Assembly: GCA_949318235.1 (NCBI GenBank)
Contig: OX439129.1
Coordinates: forward strand, 744,001 to 808,000
Source of the DNA: Ecdyonurus torrentis
Taxonomy: Eukaryota > Arthropoda > Insecta > Ephemeroptera > Heptageniidae
Direction: 5' to 3'
Length of the DNA stretch: 64,000 nt
Shown: piece after piece, positions 48,972 to 61,271 of the stretch
How positions within the stretch are numbered: position 1 is the first letter of the stretch
Layout of the letters: the number at the start of each line of letters is the position of its first letter
The notes under the pieces: generated by a model
Told to the model about the DNA's origin: nothing
The model's input: only the letters and a program-made list of their open reading frames with translations
The model's database searches: none
Program-made: the position numbers and the translations under genes

Positions 48972-51700
48972 AGCCCATATGAAGAAAAAAAAAAGTTTGT
49001 AACTCGAGTTCTAATTGAGATGTAAAGTTGTGGTTTTGAAATAAAGTGATGCAAAACACTCTATAGTACTAAATTCACCTCTATAAAAAAATTGAGAAAA
49101 ACAAAATTTCGAAAAATATTGTTTTTCAGATTCTGAAAACGATTTTTGATGATATCTCAGAAACTAATAAAGCTACAGACTTACGGTTTGAACTGAAATG
49201 TATCACTTTGAAATGTCTAATGAAAAGTTTATAACACTTAAGTCGCAAAAATTAAAACTTTCTCAGTTTTTGAGAATTTTCGTATTTTCTTACCGAAGTC
49301 TATAGCATTGTAGCCCATATGAAGAAAAAAAAAGTTTGTAACTCGAGTTCTAATTGAGATGGAAAGTTGTGGTTTTGAAATAAAGTGATGCAAAACGCTC
49401 TATAGTACTAAATTCACCTATAGAAACAAAATTAATAAAAAAAAATTTCGAAAAAAATTGTGTTTTTCAGATTCTGAAAACGATTTTTGATGATATCTCA
49501 GAAACTAATAATGCCACAGACTTACGGTTTGAACTGAAATGTATCACTTTGAAATGTCTTATGAATAGTTTATAACACTTTAGTCGCAAAAACTAAAACT
49601 TTCTTAGTATTTGAGAATTTTCGAATTTTCTTACCGAAGTCTATAGCATTGTAGCCCATATGAAGAAAAAAAAGTTTGTAACTCGAGTTCTAATTGAGAT
49701 ATAAAGTTGTGGTTTTGAAATAAAGTGATGCAAAACACTCTATAGTACTAAATTCACCTCTATAAACAAAATTGAGAAAAACAAAATTTCGAAAAAAATT
49801 GTGTTTTTCAGATTCTGAAAACGATTTTTGATGATATCTCAGAAACTAATAATGCTACAGACTTACGGTTTGAACTGAAATGTATCACTTTGAAATGTCT
49901 AATGAAAAGTTTATAACACTTAAGTCGCAAAAATTAAAACTTTCTCAGTTTTTGAGAATTTTCGTATTTTCTTACCGAAGTCTATAGCATTGTAGCCCAT
50001 ATGAAGAAAAAAAAAGTTTGTAACTCGAGTTCTAATTGAGATGGAAAGTTGTGGTTTTGAAATAAAGTGATGCAAATCGCTCTATAGTACTAAATTCACC
50101 TAAAGAAACAAAATTAATAAAAAAAAATTTCGAAAAAAATTGTGTTTTTCAGATTCTGAAAACGATTTTTGATGATATCTCAGAAACTAATAATGCCACA
50201 GACTTACGGTTTGAACTAAAATGTATCACTTTGAAATGTCTTATAAAAAGTTTATAACACTCAAGTTGCAAAAATTAAAACTTTCTCAGTTTTTGAGAAT
50301 TTTCGTATATTCTTACCGAAGTCTATAGCATTGTAGCTTATTTGAAGAAAAAAAAAGTTTGTAACTCGAGTTCCAATTGAGATAGAAAGTTGCGGTTTTG
50401 AAATAAAGTGATGCAAAACGCTCTATAGTTTTAATTTCACCTCTAGAAACAAATTTGAGAAAAATAATTTTTCGAAAAAAATTATGTTTTTCAGTTTCTG
50501 AAAACGATTTTTGATTATATCTCAGAAACTAATAATGCTACAGACGTACGGTTTGAACTGAAATGTATCACTTTGAAATGTCTTATGAAAAGTTTGTAAC
50601 ACTTAAATCGCAAAAATTAAAACTTTCTTAGTATTTGAGAATTTTCGAATTTTCTTACCGAAGTCTATAGCATTGTAGCCCATATGAAAAAAAAAAAAGT
50701 TTGTAACTCGAGTTCTAATTGAGATATAAAGTTGTGGTTTTGAAATAAAGTGATGCAAAACACTCTATAGTACTAAATTCACCTCTATAAATAAAATTGA
50801 GAAAAACAAAATTTCGAAAAAAATTGTGTTTTTCAGATTCTGAAAACGATTTTTGATGATATCTCAGAAACTAATAATGCTACAGACTTACGGTTTGAAC
50901 TGAAATGTATCACTTTGAAATGTCTTATAAAAAGTTTATAACACTTAAGTCGCAAAAATAAAAACTTTCTCAGTTTTTGAGAATTTTCTATTTTCTTACC
51001 GAAGTCTATAGCATTGTAGCCAATATGAAGAAAAAAAAAGTTTGTAACTCGAGTTCTAATTGAGATGTAAAGTTGTGGTTTTAAAATAAAGTGATGCAAA
51101 ACGCTCTATAGTACTAAATTCACCTCTGGAAACAAAATTGAGAAAAAAAAATTTTCGAAAAAAATTGTGTTTTTCAGATTCTGAAAACGATTTTTGATGA
51201 TATCTCAGAAACTAATAATGCTACAGACTAACGGTTTGAACTGAAATGTATCACTTTGAAATGTCTTATGAAAAGTTTATAACACTTTAGTCGCAAAAAC
51301 TAAAACTTTCTCAGTTTTTGAGAATTTTCGAATTTTCTTACCGATGTCTATAGCATTGTAGCCCATATGAAGAAAAAAAAAAGTTTGTAACTCGAGTTCT
51401 AATTGAGATGTAAAGTTGTGGTTTTGAAATAAAGTGATGCAAAACACTCTATAGTACTAAATTCACCTCTATAAACAAAATTGAGAAAAACAAAATTTCG
51501 AAAAAAATTGTTTTTCAGATTCTGAAAACGATTTTTGATGATATCTCAGAAACTAATAATGCTACAGACTTACGGTTTGAACTGAAATGTATCACTTTGA
51601 AATGTCTAATGAAAAGTTTATAACACTTAAGTCGCAAAAATTAAAACTTTCTCAGTTTTTGAGAATTTTCGTATTTTCTTACCGAAGTCTATAGCATTGT
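48972..51700 (+). repeat. Array 2 mixed units between HOR runs
   Basis: The eight units read about a, b, c, b, T, c, d-like, a-like. Unit T at 50,335 is marked by TAGTTTTAATTTCACC, ATAATTTTTCG, AAATTATG and GACGTACGG, and uniquely has AGCTTATTTGAAG at its start. No clear multi-unit period holds across this stretch. Confidence 0.75.
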
Positions 51701-52726
51701 AGCCCATATGAAGAAAAAAAAAGTTTGTAACTCGAGTTCTAATTGAGATTGAAAGTTATGGTTTTGAAATAAAGTGATGCAAAACGCTCTATAGTACTAA
51801 ATTCACCTATAGAAACAAAATTAATAAAAAAAAAATTTCGAAAAAAATTGTGTTTTTCAGATTCTGAAAACGATTTTTGATGATATCTCAGAAACTAATA
51901 ATGCCACAGACTTACGGTTTAAACTGAAATGTATCACTTTAAAATGTCTTATGAATAGTTTATAACACTTTAGTCGCAAAAACTAAAACTTTCTTAGTAT
52001 TTGAGAATTTTCGAATTTTCTTACCGAAGTCTATAGCATTGTAGCCCATATGAAGAAAAAAAAAGTTTGTAACTCGAGTTCTAATTGAGATATAAAGTTG
52101 TGGTTTTGAAATAAAGTGATGCAAAACACTCTATAGTACTAAATTCACCTCTATAAACAAAATTGAGAAAAACAAAATTTCGAAAAAAATTGTGTTTTTC
52201 AGATTCTGAAAACGATTTTTGATGATATCTCAGAAACTAATAATGCTACAGACTTACGGTTTGAACTGAAATGTATCACTTTGAAATGTCTTATAAAAAG
52301 TTTATAACACTTAAGTCGCAAAAATTAAAACTTTCTCAGTTTTTGAGAATTTTCGAATTTTCTTACCGAAGTCTATAGCATTGTAGCCCATATGAAGAAA
52401 AAAAAATGTTTGTAACTCGAGTTCCAATTGAGATAGAAAGTTGCGGTTTTGAAATAAAGTGATGCAAAACGCTCTATAGTACTAAATTCACCTCTGGAAA
52501 CAAAATTGAGAAAAAAAAATTTCGAAAAAAATTGTGTTTTACAGATTCTGAAAACGATTTTTGATGATATCTCAGAAACTAATAATGCTACAGACTAACG
52601 GTTTGAACTGAAATGTATCACTTTGAAATGTCTTATGAAAAGTTTATAACACTTTAGTCGCAAAAATTAAAACTTTCTCAGTTTTTGAGAATTTTCGAAT
52701 TTTCTTTCCGATGTCTATAGCATTGT
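51701..52726 (+). repeat. Array 2 three-unit derivative (b'-c-d), second copy
   Basis: This matches 47,944-48,971 at an offset of about 3,757 bp (11 units), including GATTGAAAGTTATGG in b'. It then leads into unit a at 52,727. Confidence 0.82.
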
Positions 52727-54092
52727 AGCCCATATGAAGAAAAAAAAAGTTTGTAACTCGAGTTCTAATTGAGATGTAAAGTTGTGGTTTTGAAATAAAG
52801 TGATGCAAAACACTCTATAGTACTAAATTCACCTCTATAAACAAAATTGAGAAAAACAAAATTTCGAAAAATATTGTTTTTCAGATTCTGAAAACGATTT
52901 TTGATGATATCTCAAAAACTAATAAAGCTACAGACTTACGGTTTGAACTGAAATGTATCACTTTGAAATGTCTAATGAAAAGTTTATAACACTTAAGTCG
53001 CAAAAATTAAAACTTTCTCAGTTTTTGAGAATTTTCGTATTTTCTTACCGAAGTCTATAGCATTGTAGCCCATATGAAGAAAAAAAAGTTTGTAACTCGA
53101 GTTCTAATTGAGATTGAAAGTTATGGTTTTGAAATAAAGTGATGCAAAACGCTCTATAGTACTAAATTCACCTATAGAAACAAAATTAATAAAAAAAAAA
53201 TTTCGAAAAAAATTGTGTTTTTCAGATTCTGAAAACGATTTTTGATGATATCTCAGAAACTAATAATGCCACAGACTTACGGTTTAAACTGAAATGTATC
53301 ACTTTGAAATGTCTTATGAATAGTTTATAACACTTTAGTCGCAAAAACTAAAACTTTCTTAGTATTTGAGAATTTTCGAATTTTCTTACCGAAGTCTATA
53401 GCATTGTAGCCCATATGAAGAAAAAAAAAGTTTGTAACTCGAGTTCTAATTGAGATATAAAGTTGTGGTTTTGAAATAAAGTGATGCAAAACACTCTATA
53501 GTACTAAATTCACCTCTATAAACAAAATTGAGAAAAACAAAATTTCGAAAAAAATTGTGTTTTTCAGATTCTGAAAACGATTTTTGATGATATCTCAGAA
53601 ACTAATAATGCTACAGACTTACGGTTTGAACTGAAATGTATCACTTTGAAATGCCTTATAAAAAGTTTATAACACTTAAGTCGCAAAAATTAAAACTTTC
53701 TCAGTTTTTGAGAATTTTCGAATTTTCTTACCGAAGTCTATAGCATTGTAGCCCATATGAAGAAAAAAAAATGTTTGTAACTCGAGTTCCAATTGAGATA
53801 GAAAGTTGCGGTTTTGAAATAAAGTGATGCAAAACGCTCTATAGTACTAAATTCACCTCTGGAAACAAAATTGAGAAAAAAAAAATTTCGAAAAAAATTG
53901 TGTTTTACAGTTTCTTAAAACGATTTTTGATGATATCTCAGAAACTAATAATGCTACAGACTAACGGTTTGAACTGAAATGTATCACTTTGAAATGTCTT
54001 ATGAAAAGTTTATAACACTTTAGTCGCAAAAATTAAAACTTTCTCAGTTTTTGAGAATTTTCGAATTTTCTTACCGATGTCTATAGCATTGT
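52727..54092 (+). repeat. Array 2 four-unit HOR, copy (a-b'-c-d, 1,366 bp)
   Basis: Unit a has CGAAAAATATTG at 52,865 and the next unit a has it at 54,232, an interval of 1,367 bp, the same as the 45,348 to 46,715 interval. The b position is filled by b' rather than b. A further a-b-c run follows to about 55,110. Confidence 0.83.
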
Positions 54093-56140
54093 AGCCCATA
54101 TGAAGAAAAAAAAAAGTTTGTAACTCGAGTTCTAATTGAGATGTAAAGTTGTGGTTTTGAAATAAAGTGATGCAAAACACTCTATAGTACTAAATTCACC
54201 TCTATAAACAAAATTGAGAAAAACAAAATTTCGAAAAATATTGTTTTTCAGATTCTGAAAACGATTTTTGATGATATCTCAGAAACTAATAAAGCTACAG
54301 ACTTACGGTTTGAACTGAAATGTATCACTTTGAAATGTCTAATGAAAAGTTTATAACACAAGTCGCAAAAATTAAAACTTTCTCAGTTTTTGAGAATTTT
54401 CGTATTTTCTTACCGAAGTCTATAGCATTGTAGCCCATATGAAGAAAAAAAAAGTTTGTAACTCGAGTTCTAATTGAGATGGAAAGTTGTGGTTTTGAAA
54501 TAAAGTGATGCAAAACGCTCTATAGTACTAAATTCACCTATAGAAACAAAATTAATAAAAAAAAAATTTCGAAAAAAATTGTGTTTTTCAGATTCTAAAA
54601 ACGATTTTTGATGATATCTCAGAAACTAATAATGCCACAGACTTACGGTTTGAACTGAAATGTATCACTTTGAAATGTCTTATGAAAAGTTTATAACACT
54701 TTAGTCGCAAAAACTAAAACTTTCTTAGTATTTGAGAATTTTCGAATTTTCTTACCGAAGTCTATAGCATTGTAGCCCATATGAAGAAAAAAAAAGTTTG
54801 TAACTCGAGTTCTAATTGAGATATAAAGTTGTGGTTTTGAAATAAAGTGATGCAAAACACTCTATAGTACTAAATTCACCTCTATAAACAAAATTGAGAA
54901 AAACAAAATTTCGAAAAAAATTGTGTTTTTCAGATTCTGAAAACGATTTTTGATGATATCTCAGAAACTAATAATGCTACAGACTTACGGTTTGAACTGA
55001 AATGTATCACTTTGAAATGTCTTATAAAAAGTTTATAACACTTTAGTCGCAAAAACTAAAACTTTCTCAGTTTTTGAGAATTTTCGAATTTTCTTACCGA
55101 TGTCTATAGCATTGTAGCCCATATGAAGAAAAAAAAAAGTTTGTAACTCGAGTTCTAATTGAGATGTAAAGTTGTGGTTTTGAAATAAAATGATGCAAAA
55201 CACTCTATAGTACTAAATTCACCTCTATAAACAAAATTAAGAAAAACAAAATTTCGAAAAAAATTGTTTTTCAGATTCTGAAAACGATTTTTGATGATAT
55301 CTCAGAAACTAATAATGCTACAGACTTACGGTTTGAACTGAAATGTATCACTTTGAAATGTCTAATGAAAAGTTTATAACACTTAAGTCGCAAAAATTAA
55401 AACTTTCTCAGTTTTTGAGAATTTTCGTATTTTCTTACCGAAGTCTATAGCATTGTAGCCCATATGAAGAAAAAAAAAGTTTGTAACTCGAGTTCTAATT
55501 GAGATTGAAAGTTGTGGTTTTGAAATAAAGTGATGCAAAACGCTCTATAGTACTAAATTCACCTATAGAAACAAAATTAATAAAAAAAAAATTTCGAAAA
55601 AAATTGTGTTTTTCAGATTCTGAAAACGATTTTTGATGATATCTCAGAAACTAATAATGCCACAGACTTACGGTTTAAACTGAAATGTATCACTTTGAAA
55701 TGTCTTATGAATAGTTTATAACACTTTAGTCGCAAAAACTAAAACTTTCTTAGTATTTGAGAATTTTCGAATTTTCTTACCGAAGTCTATAGCATTGTAG
55801 CCCATATGAAGAAAAAAAAAGTTTGTAACTCGAGTTCTAATTGAGATATAAAGTTGTGGTTTTGAAATAAAGTGATGCAAAACACTCTATAGTACTAAAT
55901 TCACCTCTATAAACAAAATTGAGAAAAACAAAATTTCGAAAAAAATTGTGTTTTTCAGATTCTGAAAACGATTTTTGATGATATCTCAGAAACTAATAAT
56001 GCTACAGACTTACGGTTTGAACTGAAATGTATCACTTTGAAATGTCTTATAAAAAGTTTATAACACTTAAGTCGCAAAAATTAAAACTTTCTCAGTTTTT
56101 GAGAATTTTCGAATTTTCTTACCGAAGTCTATAGCATTGT
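54093..56140 (+). repeat. Array 2, a-b-c run followed by a'-b'-c
   Basis: Two three-unit runs lack a d unit. In the second, a' has GAAATAAAATGATGC and CGAAAAAAATTGTTTTTC instead of the ATATTG form. The same a' type recurs near 59,225. Unit a near 54,357 has a 3-nt loss (ATAACACAAGTCG). Confidence 0.75.
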
Positions 56141-57167
56141 AGCCCATATGAAGAAAAAAAAAGTTTGTTACTCGAGTTCCAATTGAGATAGAAAGTTGCG
56201 GTTTTGAAATAAAGTGATGCAAAACGCTCTATAGTTTTAATTTCACCTCTAGAAACAAATTTGAGAAAAATAATTTTTCGAAAAAAATTATGTTTTTCAG
56301 TTTCTGAAAACGATTTTTAATTATATCTCAGAAACTAATAATGCTACAGACGTACGGTTTGAACTGAAATGTATCACTTTGAAATGTCTTATGAAAAGTT
56401 TATAACACTTAAATCGCAAAAATTAAAACTTTCTCAGTTTTTGAGAATTTTCGAATTTTCTTACCAAAGTCTATAGCATTGTAGCCCCTATGAAGAAAAA
56501 AAAAGTTTGTAACTCGAGTTCTAATTGAGATGTAAAGTCGTGGTTTTAAAATACAGTAATGCAAAACGCTCTATAGTACTAAATTCACCTCTAGAAACAA
56601 AATTGAGAAAAAAAAAAAATTCGAAAAAAATTGTGTTTTTCAGATTCTGAAAACGATTTTTGATGATATCTCAGAAACTAATAATGCTACAGACTTACGG
56701 TTTGAACTGAAATGTATCAATTTGAAATGTCTTATGAAAAGTTTATAACACTTTAGTCGCAAAAACTAAAACTTTCTCAGTTTTTGAGAATTTTCGAATT
56801 TTCTTACCGATGTCTATAGCATTTTAGCCCATATGAAGAAAAAAAAAGTTTGTAACTCGAGTTCTAATTGAGATGGAAAGTTGTGGTTTTGAAATAAAGT
56901 GATGCAAAACGCTCTATAGTACTTAATTCACCTCTAGAAACAAAACTGAGAAAAAAAAAATTTCGAAAAAAATTGTGTTTTTCAGATTCTGAAAACGATT
57001 TTTGATGATATCTCAGAAACTAATAATGCTACAGACTTACGGTTTGAACTGAAATGTATCACTTTGAAATGTCTTATGAAAAGTTTATTACACTTTAGTC
57101 GCAAAAAATAAAACTTTCTCAGTTTTTGAGAATTTTCGTATTTTCTTACCGAAGTCTATAGCATTGT
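56141..57167 (+). repeat. Array 2 T-U-V three-unit block, copy 1 (1,027 bp)
   Basis: T has TAGTTTTAATTTCACC and CTTACCAAAG at its end. U starts with AGCCCCTATGAAG and has GTCGTGG, AAAATACAGT and ATCAATTTG. V starts with ATTTTAGCCC and has AACAAAACTGAG. The block recurs 4,106 bp downstream. Confidence 0.88.
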
Positions 57168-57852
57168 AGCCCATATGAAGAAAAAAAAAGTTTGTAACTC
57201 GAGTTCTAATTGAGATGTAAAGTTGTGGTTTTTGAAATAAAGTGATGCAAAACACTCTATTGTACTAAATTCACCTCTATAAACAAAATTGAGAAAAACA
57301 AAATTTCGAAAAAATTGTGTTTTTCAGTTTCTGAAAACGATTTTTCATGATATCTCAGAAACTAATAATGCTACAGACTTACGGTTTGAACTGCAATGTA
57401 TCACTTTGAAATGTCTTATAAAAAGTTTATAACACTTAAGTCGCAAAAATTAAAACTTTCTCAGTTTTTGAGAATTTTCGTATTTTCTTACCGAAGTCTA
57501 TAGCATTGTAGCCCATATGAAGAAAAAAAAAGTTTGTAACTCGAGTTCTAATTGAGATGGAAAGTTGTGGTTTTGAAATAAAGTGATGCAAAACGCTCTA
57601 TAGTACTAAATTCACCTATAGAAACAAAATTAATAAAAAAAAAAATTTCGAAAAAAATTGTGTTTTTCAGATTCTGAAAACGATTTTTGATGATATCTCA
57701 GAAACTAATAATGCCACAGACTTACGGTTTGAACTGAAATGTATCACTTTGAAATGTCTTATGAAAAGTTTATAACACTTTAGTCGCAAAAACTAAAACT
57801 TTCTTAGTATTTGAGAATTTTCGAATTTTCCTACCGAAGTCTATAGCATTGT
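57168..57852 (+). repeat. Array 2 two-unit duplication, copy 1
   Basis: The pair contains GATTTTTCATGATATC, GAACTGCAATG and TTTCCTACCGAAG, which recur exactly 684 bp later. The left end of the first unit differs (GTTTTTGAAATAAAG, CTATTGTAC), so the matching part begins at about 57,270. Confidence 0.85.
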
Positions 57853-58536
57853 AGCCCATATGAAGAAAAAAAAAGTTTGTAACTCGAGTTCTAATTGAGA
57901 TATAAAGTTGTGGTTTTGAAATAAAGTGATGCAAAACACTCTATAGTACTAAATTCACCTCTATAAACAAAATTGAGAAAAACAAAATTTCGAAAAAATT
58001 GTGTTTTTCAGTTTCTGAAAACGATTTTTCATGATATCTCAGAAACTAATAATGCTACAGACTTACGGTTTGAACTGCAATGTATCACTTTGAAATGTCT
58101 TATAAAAAGTTTATAACACTTAAGTCGCAAAAATTAAAACTTTCTCAGTTTTTGAGAATTTTCGTATTTTCTTACCGAAGTCTATAGCATTGTAGCCCAT
58201 ATGAAGAAAAAAAAAGTTTGTAACTCGAGTTCTAATTGAGATGGAAAGTTGTGGTTTTGAAATAAAGTGATGCAAAACGCTCTATAGTACTAAATTCACC
58301 TATAGAAACAAAATTAATAAAAAAAAAAATTTCGAAAAAAATTGTGTTTTTCAGATTCTGAAAACGATTTTTGATGATATCTCAGAAACTAATAATGCCA
58401 CAGACTTACGGTTTGAACTGAAATGTATCACTTTGAAATGTCTTATGAAAAGTTTATAACACTTTAGTCGCAAAAACTAAAACTTTCTTAGTATTTGAGA
58501 ATTTTCGAATTTTCCTACCGAAGTCTATAGCATTGT
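57853..58536 (+). repeat. Array 2 two-unit duplication, copy 2 (684 bp)
   Basis: This copy repeats the private changes of 57,168-57,852 and was probably produced by a recent two-unit exchange. GAACTGCAATG was seen nowhere else in the window. Confidence 0.85.
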
Positions 58537-60246
58537 AGCCCATATGAAGAAAAAAAAAGTTTGTAACTCGAGTTCTAATTGAGATATAAAGTTGTGGTTT
58601 TGAAATAAAGTGATGCAAAACACTCTATAGTACTAAATTCACCTCTATAAACAAAATTGAGAAAAACAAAATTTCGAAAAAAATTGTGTTTTTCAGATTC
58701 TGAAAACGATTTTTGATGATATCTCAGAAACTAATAATGCTACAGACTTACGGTTTGAACTGAAATGTATCACTTTGAAATGTCTTATAAAAAGTTTATA
58801 ACACTTAAGTCGCAAAAATTAAAACTTTCTCAGTTTTTGAGAATTTTCGTATTTTCTTACCGAAGTCTATAGCATTGTAGCCCATATGAAGAAAAAAAAA
58901 GTTTGTAACTCGAGTTCCAATTGAGATAGAAAGTTGCGGTTTTGAAATAAAGTGATGCAAAACGCTCTATAGTTTTAATTTCACCTCTAGAAACAAATTT
59001 GAGAAAAATAATTTTTCGAAAAAAATTATGTTTTTCAGATTCTGAAAACGATTTTTGATTATATCTCAGAAACTAATAATGCTACAGACGTACGGTTTGA
59101 ACTGAAATGTATCACTTTGAAATGTCTTATGAAAAGTTTATAACACTTTAGTCGCAAAAACTAAAACTTTCTCAGTTTTTGAGAATTTTCGAATTTTCTT
59201 ACCGATGTCTATAGCATTGTAGCCCATATAAAGAAAAAAAAAAGTTTGTAACTCGAGTTCTAATTGAGATGTAAAGTTGTGGTTTTGAAATAAAATGATG
59301 CAAAACACTCTATAGTACTAAATTCACCTCTATAAACAAAATTGAGAAAAACAAAATTTCGAAAAAAATTGTTTTTCAGATTCTGAAAACGATTTTTGAT
59401 GATATCTCAGAAACTAATAATGCTACAGACTTACGGTTTGAACTAAAATGTATCACTTTGAAATGTCTAATGAAAAGTTTATAACACTTAAGTCGCAAAA
59501 ATTAAAACTTTCTCAGTTTTTGAGAATTTTCGTATTTTCTTACCGAAGTCTATAGCATTGTAGCCCATATGAAGAAAAAAAAAGTTTGTAACTCGAGTTC
59601 TAATTGAGATTGAAAGTTGTGGTTTTGAAATAAAGTGATGCAAAACGCTCTATAGTACTAAATTTACCTATAGAAACAAAATTAATAAAAAAAAAATTTC
59701 GAAAAAAATTGTGTTTTTCAGATTCTAAAAACGATTTTTGATGATATCTCAGAAACTAATAATGCCACAGACTTACGGTTTAAACTGAAATGTATCACTT
59801 TGAAATGTCTTATGAATAGTTTATAACACTTTAGTCGCAAAAACTAAAACTTTCTTAGTATTTGAGAATTTTCGAATTTTCTTACCGAAGTCTATAGCAT
59901 TGTAGCCCATATGAAGAAAAAAAAAAGTTTGTAACTCGAGTTCTAATTGAGATGTAAAGTTGTGGTTTTGAAATAAAGTGATGCAAAACACTCTATAGTA
60001 CTAAATTCACCTCTATAAACAAAATTGAGAAAAACAAAATTTCGAAAAAAATTGTGTTTTTCAGATTCTGAAAACGATTTTTGATGATATCTCAGAAACT
60101 AATAATGCTACAGACTTACGGTTTGAACTGAAATGTATCACTTTGAAATGTCTTATAAAAAGTTTATAACACTTAAGTCGCAAAAATTAAAACTTTCTCA
60201 GTTTTTGAGAATTTTCGAATTTTCTTACCGAAGTCTATAGCATTGT
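58537..60246 (+). repeat. Array 2, mixed c-T-a'-b'-c units
   Basis: Five units. The T copy (about 58,880) has TAGTTTTAATTTCACC but then follows another type in its A half. The b' copy has AAATTTACC and TTCTAAAAACG, which recur in b' near 62,290 and 62,990. Confidence 0.75.
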
Positions 60247-61271
60247 AGCCCATATGAAGAAAAAAAAAGTTTGTAACTCGAGTTCCAATTGAGATAGAAA
60301 GTTGCGGTTTTGAAATAAAGTGATGCAAAACGCTCTATAGTTTTAATTTCACCTCTAGAAACAAATTTGAGAAAAATAATTTTTCGAAAAAAATTATGTT
60401 TTTCAGTTTCTGAAAACGATTTTTGATTATATCTCAGAAACTAATAATGCTACAGACGTACGGTTTGAACTGAAATGTATCACTTTGAAATGTCTTATGA
60501 AAAGTTTATAACACTTAAATCGCAAAAATTAAAACTTTCTCAGTTTTTGAGAATTTTCGAATTTTCTTACCAAAGTCTATAGCATTGTAGCCCCTATGAA
60601 GAAAAAAAAAGTTTGTAACTCGAGTTCTAATTGAGATGTAAAGTCGTGGTTTTAAAATACAGTGATGCAAAACGCTCTATAGTACTAAATTCACCTCTAG
60701 AAACAAAATTGAGAAAAAAAAAATTTCGAAAAAAATTGTGTTTTTCAGATTCTGAAAACGATTTTTGATGATATCTCAGAAACTAATAATGCTACAGACT
60801 TACGGTTTGAACTGAAATGTATCAATTTGAAATGTCTAATGAAAAGTTTATAACACTTTAGTCGCAAAAACTAAAACTTTCTCAGTTTTTGAGAATTTTC
60901 GAATTTTCTTACCGATGTCTATAGCATTTTAGCCCATATGAAGAAAAAAAAAGTTTGTAACTCGAGTTCTAATTGAGATGGAAAGTTGTGGTTTTGAAAT
61001 AAAGTGATGCAAAACGCTCTATAGTACTAAATTCACCTCTAGAAACAAAACTGAGAAAAAAAAAATTTCGAAAAAAATTGTGTTTTCAGATTCTGAAAAC
61101 GATTTTTGATGATATCTCAGAAACTAATAATGCTACAGACTTACGGTTTGAACTGAAATGTATCACTTTGAAATGTCTTATGAAAAGTTTATTACACTTT
61201 AGTCGCAAAAAATAAAACTTTCTCAGTTTTTGAGAATTTTCGTATTTTCTTACCGAAGTCTATAGCATTGT
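60247..61271 (+). repeat. Array 2 T-U-V three-unit block, copy 2 (1,025 bp)
   Basis: All T-U-V marks of copy 1 are present in the same order. AGCCCC lies at 60,589 versus 56,483 in copy 1. U here has TCTAATGAAAAG instead of TCTTATG, a change shared with copy 3. Confidence 0.88.
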
